In this document: in pieces, positions 52,155 to 60,290 of the stretch
Layout: every line of letters begins with the position of its first letter
Numbering within the stretch: position 1 is the stretch's first letter
Assembly: GCF_031085155.1 (NCBI RefSeq)
Contig: NZ_JAVHUL010000011.1
Location: 1 to 64,000 of the forward strand
From: Mesonia profundi
GTDB lineage: Bacteria > Bacteroidota > Bacteroidia > Flavobacteriales > Flavobacteriaceae
Reading direction: 5' to 3'
Length of the DNA: 64,000 bases
Notes under the pieces: model-generated
What the model was told of the DNA's origin: nothing
What the model saw: the letters and a program-made list of their open reading frames with translations, nothing else
The model's database searches: none
Position numbers and translations under genes: made by a program

Positions 52155-53417
52155 ATGAAACTACTTATTAAGTCGGCCAAAGTGATCCAGCCCTCCAGTG
52201 AATTTCATCAACAACAGGTAGATATACTTATAGAAGATGGAGTAATTGCTTCCATTAAGCCCAAGATTGATGAACGTGCAGACCAAATCCTAGAGATAGA
52301 AAATTTACATCTTTCTGAAGGTTGGTTTGATAGCAGTGTCTCTTTTGGAGAACCTGGTTATGAAGAAAGAGAAACCCTAGAAAACGGTTTATTAACAGCA
52401 GCCAAAAGCGGATTTACTCAACTAGGTTTAAACTCCAACATCAACCCGATTGCAGACCATGCTTCTGCCCTTAATTTTTTACAAAAAGAAAATGAAAAGC
52501 AAGCGGTGCGGGTTTATCCTATCGCTGCGTTAACCAAACATAGTGAAGGAAAAGATTTAGCCGAAGTTTATGATATGCACCATGCGGGAGCCGTTTCCTT
52601 TTACGATTACAAGAAACCGGTGAACAATCCCAACTTGCTAAAAATCGCTCTACAATACGTACAAAATTTTGACGGACTCGTACAGTCTTTCCCTTTAGAT
52701 GAATCCATTGCTCACAAAGGCTATGTACACGAGAATAAGCAAAGCACCATATTAGGCTTAAAGGGAATTCCTTCTTTTGCCGAAGAATTACAAATTAGCA
52801 GAGACCTTCACGTTTTAGAATATACGGGAGGGAAATTACACATCCCAACCCTCTCAACTAAGAAAGCGGTAGCACTCATTCGTGAAGCCAAGAAAAAAGG
52901 CTTGGACGTAAGCTGCAGCGTTGCTGTTCATCAACTTGTGTTTCACAATGATAAGCTAGAAACTTTTAATAGTCACTTTAAAGTGATGCCGCCGTTAAGG
53001 TCTAAAGAAGATCAAGAAGCTTTAGTAGAAGGCGTTAAAGACGGCACGATAGATATGGTGACTACAGACCATATGCCCATAGATATTGAAAACAAAAAAG
53101 TAGAATTTGAAAATGCTCTTTTTGGAACGATTGGTTTAGAATCGGCTTTTGGAGCGCTTAACGCATTGCTAGGATTAGAAAAAACCATTGATTTACTCAC
53201 CAAAGCAAAAAAACGATTTCACATTCCTACTTCCCTTATAAAAGAAGGAAAAATGGCCAATTTTAGCTTTTTTAATCCAAAAGGCAATTATACCTTTGCC
53301 CCGCAACACATATATTCCTCTTCAAAAAATGCGATGTTTTTAAATCACTCCTTAACGGGAAAAGCGCTTGGAGTATATGCACAAAAAAATCTTGTTCTCC
53401 ATGAATCAGACTCATAG
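52155..53417 (+). CDS. Dihydroorotase paralogue without the HxH metal motif
   Basis: The 420-residue protein is of the amidohydrolase superfamily and shaped like dihydroorotase (SFGEPGYEERETLENGLLTA, DHMPIDIENKKVEFENALFG, IGLESAFGALNALLGL). In active enzymes the first metal ligands are HxH in D-x-H-x-H-x-REPG. Here the site reads D59-S60-S61-V62-S63-F64-GEPG, so both His are Ser. It is therefore probably a non-catalytic partner, like the pseudo-dihydroorotase subunits that support aspartate transcarbamoylase. A genuine PyrC must be elsewhere. Its end overlaps the DUF4870-like gene by 17 bp. Confidence 0.85.
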   Translation: MKLLIKSAKVIQPSSEFHQQQVDILIEDGVIASIKPKIDERADQILEIENLHLSEGWFDSSVSFGEPGYEERETLENGLLTAAKSGFTQLGLNSNINPIADHASALNFLQKENEKQAVRVYPIAALTKHSEGKDLAEVYDMHHAGAVSFYDYKKPVNNPNLLKIALQYVQNFDGLVQSFPLDESIAHKGYVHENKQSTILGLKGIPSFAEELQISRDLHVLEYTGGKLHIPTLSTKKAVALIREAKKKGLDVSCSVAVHQLVFHNDKLETFNSHFKVMPPLRSKEDQEALVEGVKDGTIDMVTTDHMPIDIENKKVEFENALFGTIGLESAFGALNALLGLEKTIDLLTKAKKRFHIPTSLIKEGKMANFSFFNPKGNYTFAPQHIYSSSKNAMFLNHSLTGKALGVYAQKNLVLHESDS

Positions 53418-53745
53418 TTCTTCTGAAGTAGAAAATGGCAAAACTACCGCCATTATAAGTTACCTCACTTTTGTAGGTGGCATCATCGCCATTTTTATGA
53501 ATCTAGAACCCAAAAATAAATTTGCTTCTTTTCATATTAGACAGGCCATAGGCATACATTTGCTTCAAATTCTTATTTTCACCACCATGAGTGGTTTTGA
53601 TAGTTTTTTGATTTCCTTTCCTTTATGGATATTCTTCTTTGTCTTATGGTTTTATGCTTTCTTAGGCGTAGTACAAGGAAAGAGATATATAATCCCATTA
53701 TTGGGAGAACATTTTCAAAATTGGTTTAATAAAATAGCGCCATGA
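53401..53745 (+). CDS. DUF4870-like small membrane protein
   Basis: From the ATG at 53401 (an upstream ATG at 53368 lies deeper in the preceding gene) the 114-residue protein has KTTAIISYLTFVGGIIAIFM (~14-33), FASFHIRQAIGIHLLQILIF (~42-61) and two further helices, the pattern of DUF4870/TMEM proteins. Function unknown. It overlaps dihydroorotase-like and esterase genes, so the three are co-translated. Confidence 0.82.
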   Translation: MNQTHSSSEVENGKTTAIISYLTFVGGIIAIFMNLEPKNKFASFHIRQAIGIHLLQILIFTTMSGFDSFLISFPLWIFFFVLWFYAFLGVVQGKRYIIPLLGEHFQNWFNKIAP

Positions 53746-54395
53746 TCACAAAAAAATTATCTTTAGAACACGTGTTAAGACCTTCAACATTAGAAGGAAA
53801 AGCCCCCTTAATCCTTATGCTTCATGGGTATGGAAGTGATGAAAACGATTTATTTTCGTTTGCATCAGAGCTTCCTGGTGAGTATTTAATCGTTTCCGCG
53901 AAAGCGCCACAACAAATGATGCCTTACGGAAATGCTTGGTACGAAATTAATTTTGATGCCCAAGGCGATAAGTTTACCAACGACGAACAAGCCATTGCTT
54001 CTCGAGATTTAATTGCGACGTTTATTGACGAGATTGTAGAAGCCTACCACGCAGATGCACAACAAGTAACTTTATTAGGCTTTAGCCAAGGAGCTATTTT
54101 AAGTTATGCCGTAGCGCTTTCTTATCCCAATAAAGTGCAAAATATTATCGCTTTAAGCGGATATATCCACGCTTCTATTTACAAGGCAGGATACGAGAAT
54201 AATGACTTTTCTAACCTAAGTATTTACGCTTCTCACGGAAATGTAGACCAGGTTATTCCTGTAGAGTGGGCTCGAAAAAACAAACCTTTCTTAGACGAAT
54301 TAGGAATTGAAAACAAGTATTCTGAATTTCCTGTAGGCCACGGCGTGAATCCTGAAAACTTTAAGGAATTTAAAAACTGGTTAGCCCAGCATTAG
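53742..54395 (+). CDS. Carboxylesterase/phospholipase-type alpha/beta hydrolase
   Basis: The 217-residue hydrolase has an oxyanion loop LILMLHGYGSDENDLFSFA (~25-43), nucleophile elbow GFSQGAILSYAVA (Ser ~113), Asp in HGNVDQVIPVEWA and final His in PVGHGVNPENF. It belongs to the YpfH/carboxylesterase 2 family. Substrate unknown. Its stop codon TAG and the convergent next gene's stop TAA share bases 54392-54395. Confidence 0.92.
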   Translation: MITKKLSLEHVLRPSTLEGKAPLILMLHGYGSDENDLFSFASELPGEYLIVSAKAPQQMMPYGNAWYEINFDAQGDKFTNDEQAIASRDLIATFIDEIVEAYHADAQQVTLLGFSQGAILSYAVALSYPNKVQNIIALSGYIHASIYKAGYENNDFSNLSIYASHGNVDQVIPVEWARKNKPFLDELGIENKYSEFPVGHGVNPENFKEFKNWLAQH

Positions 54396-54889
54396 TCGGT
54401 ATAAATAAAGGAGTCTGTTACTTCAATATCAATAGATTTATCTTCATTGATAAAATACTTGAACATGAACTCTCCCCAATATTTTCCATCCGTAAATTCG
54501 GCAATTCCCCATTTATGATTCAATAGCTTAATGGCATTGATCGCCATATTTCCATCCATTCCTTGGTAAGGAACCAGAGGATTGTCTTTATCAATGCTGT
54601 TTTTATCTAAAATTTGTGCTTGTAGCAACCCATTAAATTCTTCTACACGAAAGCCTCTGTCTTCAATATACATTTTTGCTTTATCGCTTTGCAGCAACGA
54701 AAATCTACTGCTGGCGTCTACTAGATTCACAAGCGAATCTTTTTCTCTTTTGAGTTCTTTTTTGTCCTTAGAAAGCTCAGTTATTTGTGCCTCTTGCATT
54801 TCCAAACCTTTCTTAGAGTTTGAGAATTGAAAGACAATATATAATAATGCAAACACAAACAAGAACATAAAAATTTTACCGCTCATCAA
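54392..54889 (-). CDS. Membrane-anchored coiled-coil protein of unknown function
   Basis: The 165-residue protein has an N-terminal helix (KIFMFLFVFALLYIVFQFSN, ~5-24), a charged coiled coil (KKGLEMQEAQITELSKDKKE, then LKREKDSLVNLVD, ~27-60) and a small soluble domain (~62-165) with MAINAIKLLNHKWGIAEFTD and SIDIEVTDSFIYTD. Recognised as conserved flavobacterial-type, without a function. It follows the MBL gene with a 4-bp overlap, so both form one minus-strand unit. Confidence 0.78.
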   Translation of the reverse strand: MMSGKIFMFLFVFALLYIVFQFSNSKKGLEMQEAQITELSKDKKELKREKDSLVNLVDASSRFSLLQSDKAKMYIEDRGFRVEEFNGLLQAQILDKNSIDKDNPLVPYQGMDGNMAINAIKLLNHKWGIAEFTDGKYWGEFMFKYFINEDKSIDIEVTDSFIYTD

Positions 54890-55647
54890 ATTTCAATTTT
54901 TAAATTATCATAGGCCAAAAATACATTTTCTGGCAACTCTGCTTCCACTTCATCGTGAAAACCTAACAAATGACTAATATGGGTTAAATAAGCTTTTTCT
55001 GGCTGTAACTCTTCAATCATAGCCAAGGCTTCTTCCAAGTTTAAGTGAGAATGATGTGGCTCTCTTCGCAAAGCATTTATCACCAAGACTTTTAGGCCTT
55101 TTAGCTTTTCTTTCTCTTCTGCTGCTATGGTTTTTGCATCGGTGATGTAAGCAAAATCATTTAACCTGAACCCAAATACCTGCAATCGATTGTGCAACAC
55201 ATTTACAGGAACTACTTCTTTATTCTTTAACGTAAATGCTTCCCCAGTAAGCTCAATTACATGTACTTCCGGGGCACCGGGATATTTATTCTTTTCTTGA
55301 AAAACATAATCAAATCTTTTCTTAAGTGCCTCCACTACTCTATGATGTGCGTAAACATCTATTTTTCCTTGACGAAAATAAAAAGGTCTTACATCATCCA
55401 ATCCAATAATATGATCGTTGTGTTCGTGAGTAAATAAAATCCCATCAATATGAGAAACATGATGAGTAAGCATTTGCTGTCTAAAGTCGGGGCCACAATC
55501 AATCACATAGCGATAATTTTCCCATTCTATCATCACAGAAACCCGTAAACGCTTGTCTCTAGGGTTCTCGCTTAAACACACAGGATGCTGGCTTCCTATA
55601 ACAGGAATACCTTGTGAAGTTCCAGTACCTAAAAAAGTAATTTGCAC
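54886..55647 (-). CDS. MBL-fold metallo-hydrolase (PhnP-like)
   Basis: The 253-residue protein has GTGTSQGIPVIGSQHPVC (~7-24), the metal motif LFTHEHNDHIIGLDDVRPF (HxHxDH, ~72-90), YVIDCGPDF, and YLTHISHLLGFHDEVEAELP near the end. This resembles PhnP-type phosphodiesterases. The substrate is unknown. It is transcribed with the coiled-coil protein gene. Confidence 0.9.
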   Translation of the reverse strand: MQITFLGTGTSQGIPVIGSQHPVCLSENPRDKRLRVSVMIEWENYRYVIDCGPDFRQQMLTHHVSHIDGILFTHEHNDHIIGLDDVRPFYFRQGKIDVYAHHRVVEALKKRFDYVFQEKNKYPGAPEVHVIELTGEAFTLKNKEVVPVNVLHNRLQVFGFRLNDFAYITDAKTIAAEEKEKLKGLKVLVINALRREPHHSHLNLEEALAMIEELQPEKAYLTHISHLLGFHDEVEAELPENVFLAYDNLKIEI

Positions 55648-55680
55648 GCATTTATTTTGTCACAAAAGTAGTTATATTTT

Positions 55681-55709
55681 TTTGTTTAAATGTCAAATCA
55701 CTACCTTTG
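55681..55709 (+). promoter_or_regulatory. Promoter of the 484-residue gene
   Basis: TTTG at 55681-55684 and TACCTTTG at 55702-55709 are separated by 17 nt, a good match to the Bacteroidota consensus, 38 bp before the ATG. Confidence 0.65.
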
Positions 55710-55746
55710 ATACTGTAATCTTATTTATTAATCTTTTTATATAGCC

Positions 55747-57201
55747 ATGCCAATTACGATAATGGGTGACAAGGAATTCGAGAGTATTCCTACCATCAAC
55801 ACCAAGGTACTTCGCATTAATTTAAACGAAAATATTTACGGAACATTTTCTGAAATTGGTGCAGGTCAAGAAACGGTTCGAAATTTCTTTAGAGCAGGCG
55901 GGGCATCTGGAACCATCGCGAAAACGATGAGTGCCTATGATAAAAATTTTAGTGATGCCATTTATGGCGCAGAAGACGATAAAAGGTATGTGACCGAAGC
56001 ACGTCTAAAAAGGATGCTTTCTCATGAGATGAATCTTATAGAAGAGCGAATTGACCGGAAAAAACATCCTAATAAATTGTTTTTTAGTTTCGCTAATACC
56101 GTAGCAACTATAGATTTCGCTAAGAAATATAAAGGTCACGGCTGGGTAGGAATTAGATACCAAGTAACGCCAGAAGAAGATTACAACGAAATTATTCTAC
56201 ACGTTAGGTTTCACGAAAATGATGCTCGTTTACAACAAAATACCTTAGGTACTCTTGGCGTTAACCTCATTCACGGAGCTTATTACAAATATGATTCCCC
56301 AAAAAAACTACTTAGGTATCTTTACGATCACATTGATAAAGAACAAATAGAAATAGATACCATCAACTTTTCTGGACCTCGTTTTAAGGAAGTCGACAAC
56401 CGTTTGATGAGTTTACAATTGGTTAAAAACGGAATGACCAAAGCAGTGATGTTTGCTCCAGACGGAAATAACGTCCTTCCTGCAAAAGTGCTTTATAGGA
56501 AAAATGTACTTGCACTAAGAGGGAGCTTTAGACCCGTTACCAAAGTAAATATGGATATCTATAAAAACTCTATGGAACTTTTTTTAGCGGAGAAACGCGT
56601 TAAGAAAGAAAATACCATGTGCATTTTTGAAATTACACTTTCTAATCTAAGGTCTGAAGGAGAAATTGACGAAAAAGACTTTATGGACAGAGCAAAGCTA
56701 CTGTGCTCCTTAGGACATACGGTTATGATTTCTAACTTTCAAGAATACTATAAGCTTGTAGAGTACTTTTCTAGGTATACCAAACAGCGGATGGGACTAG
56801 CCATGGGCGTTAGCAATTTGGTAGATATTTTTGACGAAAAATATTACCGTCACCTTAGCGGAGGAATTTTAGAAGCCTTTGGTAAACTTTTCTTTAAGGA
56901 TTTAAAAGTATACCTATACCCTTGGAAAGACGAAAAAACCGATGAAATCACCAATAGTGATAACCTAAAAGTGCATCCAAGAATGAAAGAGCTTTATAAG
57001 TTCTTTAAATATAACGGAAAAGTAGTAGACATTAAAGACTACGATCCTAGTATTATGGATATTTACTCTAGAGAAGCCCTACAAATGATTGCCAATGATA
57101 CAGAGGGTTGGGAAGAAATGCTTCCAGAAAACACGGCTAGCCTTGTACGAGAACAACATTTATTTGGGTTTAAGCCTAAAGAAAAAAAACAAGAGGCCTA
57201 A
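55747..57201 (+). CDS. Conserved Bacteroidota protein of unknown function
   Basis: The 484-residue cytosolic protein begins MPITIMGDKEFESIPTINTK and has no signal or membrane segment. Distinct segments are ENIYGTFSEIGAGQETVRNF, FFRAGGASGTIAKTMSAYDK, LGTLGVNLIHGAYYKYD, LALRGSFRPVTKVNMDIYKN and MGLAMGVSNLVDIFDEKYYR. I recognise it as a family found in Bacteroidota, sometimes labelled nicotinate-nucleotide adenylyltransferase, but no HxGH/ISSTxxR nucleotidyltransferase motif is visible and that label should not be trusted. Own promoter and terminator. Confidence 0.8.
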   Translation: MPITIMGDKEFESIPTINTKVLRINLNENIYGTFSEIGAGQETVRNFFRAGGASGTIAKTMSAYDKNFSDAIYGAEDDKRYVTEARLKRMLSHEMNLIEERIDRKKHPNKLFFSFANTVATIDFAKKYKGHGWVGIRYQVTPEEDYNEIILHVRFHENDARLQQNTLGTLGVNLIHGAYYKYDSPKKLLRYLYDHIDKEQIEIDTINFSGPRFKEVDNRLMSLQLVKNGMTKAVMFAPDGNNVLPAKVLYRKNVLALRGSFRPVTKVNMDIYKNSMELFLAEKRVKKENTMCIFEITLSNLRSEGEIDEKDFMDRAKLLCSLGHTVMISNFQEYYKLVEYFSRYTKQRMGLAMGVSNLVDIFDEKYYRHLSGGILEAFGKLFFKDLKVYLYPWKDEKTDEITNSDNLKVHPRMKELYKFFKYNGKVVDIKDYDPSIMDIYSREALQMIANDTEGWEEMLPENTASLVREQHLFGFKPKEKKQEA

Positions 57202-57228
57202 CAGCTTCACTTATAGATTACTAAAACA

Positions 57229-57259
57229 AAAAAAAACACCTTTGAAAGGTGTTTTTTTT
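57229..57259. terminator. Terminator between the 484-residue gene and murA
   Basis: AACACC (57235-57240) pairs with GGTGTT (57248-57253) around a 7-nt loop, flanked by long A and T runs on both sides; serves both convergent genes. Confidence 0.88.
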
Positions 57260-57279
57260 GTGTCATTTTTCCGTGAAGA

Positions 57280-58590
57280 TTAGACTCTTGTAATTTTAGC
57301 GCCTATAGCTCTTAATCTTCCATCTATATCTTCGTATCCACGATCAATTTGCTCAATATTATGAATGGTAGAGGTCCCTTTAGCAGAAAGTGCTGCAATC
57401 AATAAGGATATTCCCGCTCTAATATCGGGGCTTGTCATGGTGGTTGCTTTTAAAGTAGATTGAAAATCGTGTCCAATAATGGTCGCTCTATGCGGATCAC
57501 ATAAAATGATTTTCGCACCCATATCAATCAATTTATCTACAAAGAAAAGTCGGCTCTCAAACATCTTTTGATGTATAAGCACGCTTCCTCTAGCTTGAGT
57601 GGCGATCACCAACATAATACTCAATAAATCTGGTGTAAAACCAGGCCAAGGAGCATCACTTATATTCATAATAGAACCATCGATAAAGCTTTGTACTTCA
57701 TATCCATTTTTATGGGCAGGAATGTACAAATCATCGCCCTTCTTTTTAACGGTGATTCCAAGTTTTCTAAATGTAGTGGGTATTAAGCCTAGGTTATCCC
57801 AGCTTACATCCTTAATGGTAAGTTCGCTTTTGGTCATGGCGGCTAAACCTATCCAAGAACCAATTTCGATCATATCGGGAAGAACTCTATGCGTACATCC
57901 CGTTAGTTTTTCTACGCCTTCAATCTTTAAAAGATTAGAACCTATTCCCTCGATATGAGCTCCCATAGAAACCAACATCTTACACAATTGTTGTATATAA
58001 GGCTCACAAGCTGCATTATAAATGGTAGTTTTTCCTTTAGCTAAAACAGCAGCCATCACAATGTTTGCTGTCCCAGTAACCGATGCTTCCTCTAAAAGCA
58101 TATAAGCTCCCTTTAAACCTTTGGGTGCTTCTACGCCGTAAAAACGCTCCTCTTTATTGTATCTAAATTTTGCGCCTAGTTTTATAAAACCTTCAAAGTG
58201 GGTATCTAGTCTTCTTCTTCCAATTTTATCTCCTCCAGGTCTTGGGATATAGCCTTTACCGTATTTAGCCAATAAAGGTCCCATAATCATAATAGAACCT
58301 CTCAAACTACTGCCTTCTTCTTTAAAAAGCTCGCTTTCTAGGTAGTCTAAGTGGAGTTGATCGCTAATAAAGGAGTATCTTCCTTTACCTAATTTCTGAA
58401 TTTTAACTCCCAGATTACCCAATATGGTAATGAGTTTGTTCACATCCCTAATGTCTGGAATGTTTTCAATAATCACCTCGTCATCGGTTAACAAAACAGC
58501 ACAAAGTATTTGTAATGCTTCGTTTTTTGCTCCTTGCGGAACTATTTCCCCTTTTAAAGAATGTCCTCCTTCAATTTGAAAAGTAGCCAT
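57280..58590 (-). CDS. murA: UDP-N-acetylglucosamine 1-carboxyvinyltransferase MurA (Asp form)
   Basis: The 436-residue enzyme starts peptidoglycan synthesis. EPSP-synthase-fold repeats, VPQGAKNEALQILCAVLLTD (~17-36), PRPGGDKIGRRRLDTHFEGF (~116-135) and the C-terminal IEQIDRGYEDIDGRLRAIGA are diagnostic. In most MurA the loop reads PGGCxIGxRPxDxH with Cys115. Here the residue is Asp121, the substitution that makes MurA insensitive to fosfomycin in other bacteria. It precedes DUF4290 in a minus-strand pair. Cytosolic. Confidence 0.96.
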   Translation of the reverse strand: MATFQIEGGHSLKGEIVPQGAKNEALQILCAVLLTDDEVIIENIPDIRDVNKLITILGNLGVKIQKLGKGRYSFISDQLHLDYLESELFKEEGSSLRGSIMIMGPLLAKYGKGYIPRPGGDKIGRRRLDTHFEGFIKLGAKFRYNKEERFYGVEAPKGLKGAYMLLEEASVTGTANIVMAAVLAKGKTTIYNAACEPYIQQLCKMLVSMGAHIEGIGSNLLKIEGVEKLTGCTHRVLPDMIEIGSWIGLAAMTKSELTIKDVSWDNLGLIPTTFRKLGITVKKKGDDLYIPAHKNGYEVQSFIDGSIMNISDAPWPGFTPDLLSIMLVIATQARGSVLIHQKMFESRLFFVDKLIDMGAKIILCDPHRATIIGHDFQSTLKATTMTSPDIRAGISLLIAALSAKGTSTIHNIEQIDRGYEDIDGRLRAIGAKITRV

Positions 58591-58604
58591 AAATAATCAG
58601 AATA

Positions 58605-59264
58605 TTAGTAGCGCTTGCGAGTGCTACGGTTACGGTGATTTTTTTTGTTGGTGGGTTTTGAAGTAGAAGTTTTACTGTAACGCTTACTGTTACTTCCTTT
58701 TATAAGATCTGAAGCTTCCGTAAGGTCTTCTTCTTTGGCCTTCAAATTAATTTGACCATCGCTCAATTCGTACAAATGTTCAAAAATTGCCTTATCGTCT
58801 ACCGTATCACGGTTCCAATTAAGGTAACATTTCTTCATGTGATTGGCGATATTAAACACAAGTGCATCTTTTAAATCTCCATCTTCCCATTCTAACGCAG
58901 CATCAATCATGCGTTTAATATTATTTCCGTAAAAACGGTATTTAGGAAAATTTTGAGGGTATTCTAAAGGAGACGGATGCTCTTGCAACTTCTCTCTTGA
59001 AGGTTTTGGATATGGAGAATCTACATCTAGTTTAAAATCACTAATGATAAAAAGTTGATCCCATAATTTATGCTGAAAATCTGGTACATCACGCAAATGC
59101 GGATTTAGATTTCCCATCACGGCAATGATAGATTTTGCTACCTCATTCCTTTCTTTATCATCTTCTAAACTAATGGCGTGTTCTACCATTTTTTGAATAT
59201 GTCTGCCATATTCTGGAATAAAAAGTTTACTCCTCTCTGAGTTGTATTCTAAATCGTATATCAA
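58605..59264 (-). CDS. DUF4290 family protein
   Basis: The 219-residue protein starts MIYDLEYNSERSKLFIPEYG with HIQKMVEHAISLEDDKERNE and SPLEYPQNFPKYRFYGNNIK, typical of DUF4290, a Bacteroidota family that commonly neighbours murA. The C-terminal ~25 residues are a basic Lys/Arg/Ser tail (SKRYSKTSTSKPTNKKNHRN). Function unknown; the tail suggests nucleic-acid binding. Upstream partner of murA, 14 bp apart. Confidence 0.9.
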   Translation of the reverse strand: MIYDLEYNSERSKLFIPEYGRHIQKMVEHAISLEDDKERNEVAKSIIAVMGNLNPHLRDVPDFQHKLWDQLFIISDFKLDVDSPYPKPSREKLQEHPSPLEYPQNFPKYRFYGNNIKRMIDAALEWEDGDLKDALVFNIANHMKKCYLNWNRDTVDDKAIFEHLYELSDGQINLKAKEEDLTEASDLIKGSNSKRYSKTSTSKPTNKKNHRNRSTRKRY

Positions 59265-59379
59265 AATTGAAAATTATATAGGTATAAATATTGTTGAAGC
59301 TGAAGTCTTTAGCTCATAACGCTTGCAAAATAATAAATAATTAGCTACCAGCTCCATTTTTTAATAAAAAATAGCAAAT

Positions 59380-59673
59380 TTATAGCGATATAACTCCATC
59401 TACCTTTTCTCCTACTTTAATATACTTTTCTATCACCGCCTCTGGACTTTTCATTTTAACACTAACAGAAACACTGGTATAGGTTCCTTTAGAAGACTCT
59501 TTGGTAGTAATCACAGCGCCCATATTGTCAAAAATATTCTCTACTTCGGCTATTTTCTCATTACTTGAAGGAACAATAAATTTATATAAATACTCACTTG
59601 GCCATTCTGCTGTTTCTGCTAATTTAACTTTTAGATTCTTATAAAAGTCATCTCTTTCTTTATTTGAACTCAT
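59380..59673 (-). CDS. DUF493 family protein
   Basis: With the ATG at 59673 (MSSNKERDDFYKNLKVKLAE) the protein has 97 residues, a normal length for this small ferredoxin-like family: TAEWPSEYLYKFIVPSSNEK (~20-39), TTKESSKGTYTSVSVSVKMK and EKYIKVGEKVDGVISL. An upstream ATG at 59709 adds a Cys-containing non-conserved stretch and is less likely. Function unknown, ACT-like fold. Confidence 0.88.
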   Translation of the reverse strand: MSSNKERDDFYKNLKVKLAETAEWPSEYLYKFIVPSSNEKIAEVENIFDNMGAVITTKESSKGTYTSVSVSVKMKSPEAVIEKYIKVGEKVDGVISL

Positions 59674-59741
59674 AAATTTAATATCTTTTAAAATACAAAG
59701 ATACTTCATTCATTTTTTTAAATTGCCAAAAAAAAGTTATC

Positions 59742-60287
59742 ATGGCTAAGGCTCAAAAAATATTGCTCATAGGCGGACCGGGAACGGGAAAGTCTACCAT
59801 CATAAATCACTTAGATAAAATGGGTTATCGCTGCTTTCCTGAGATTTCTAGGAAAATTACCCTTACCGCTCAAAAAGAAGGCACAGAACAGCTTTTTCTA
59901 TCGCAGCCTTTACGGTTTAGCGAATTACTTTTAGAAGGTAGAATAAAACAGCATCAAGAAGCAGATGATTTAGCAGCCAATTATGTTTTTATAGACAGAG
60001 GAATTCCCGATATTACCGCTTATATGGATTTTAGAGGTGATCAGTATCCAGAGACTTTCGAGAATGCGAATCTAAAGTACACTTACGATCAGGTATTTTT
60101 GCTTCCTATTTGGGAGGCCATTTACACTTCAGATAACGAACGTTATGAAAATTTAGATCAAGCTAAAAAAATTCAGCAACAGCTTATAAAAACGTATACT
60201 GAATTGGGTTATGATTTGATTGAAGTCCCTAAAAGTTCGGTTGAAAAACGTGTCGAATTTATTTTAACGAATACTCAAATAAACTAA
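59742..60287 (+). CDS. P-loop ATPase/kinase-like protein
   Basis: The 181-residue protein has Walker A KILLIGGPGTGKSTIINHL (~5-23), YRCFPEISRKITLTAQKEGT (~30-49), FIDRGIPDITAYMDFRG and VFLLPIWEAIYTSDNERYEN (~112-131), matching the small AAA_28-type NTPase/kinase family. A nucleotide-kinase-like role is possible; substrate unknown. It begins a run with recQ and fmt, 3 bp and -4 bp apart. Confidence 0.87.
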   Translation: MAKAQKILLIGGPGTGKSTIINHLDKMGYRCFPEISRKITLTAQKEGTEQLFLSQPLRFSELLLEGRIKQHQEADDLAANYVFIDRGIPDITAYMDFRGDQYPETFENANLKYTYDQVFLLPIWEAIYTSDNERYENLDQAKKIQQQLIKTYTELGYDLIEVPKSSVEKRVEFILTNTQIN

Positions 60288-60290
60288 TTC

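Noticed and set aside
53368-53400. Longer 5' start for the DUF4870-like gene
   Set aside because: It would add 11 residues lying deep inside the dihydroorotase-like gene; ATG 53401 gives the usual N-terminus.
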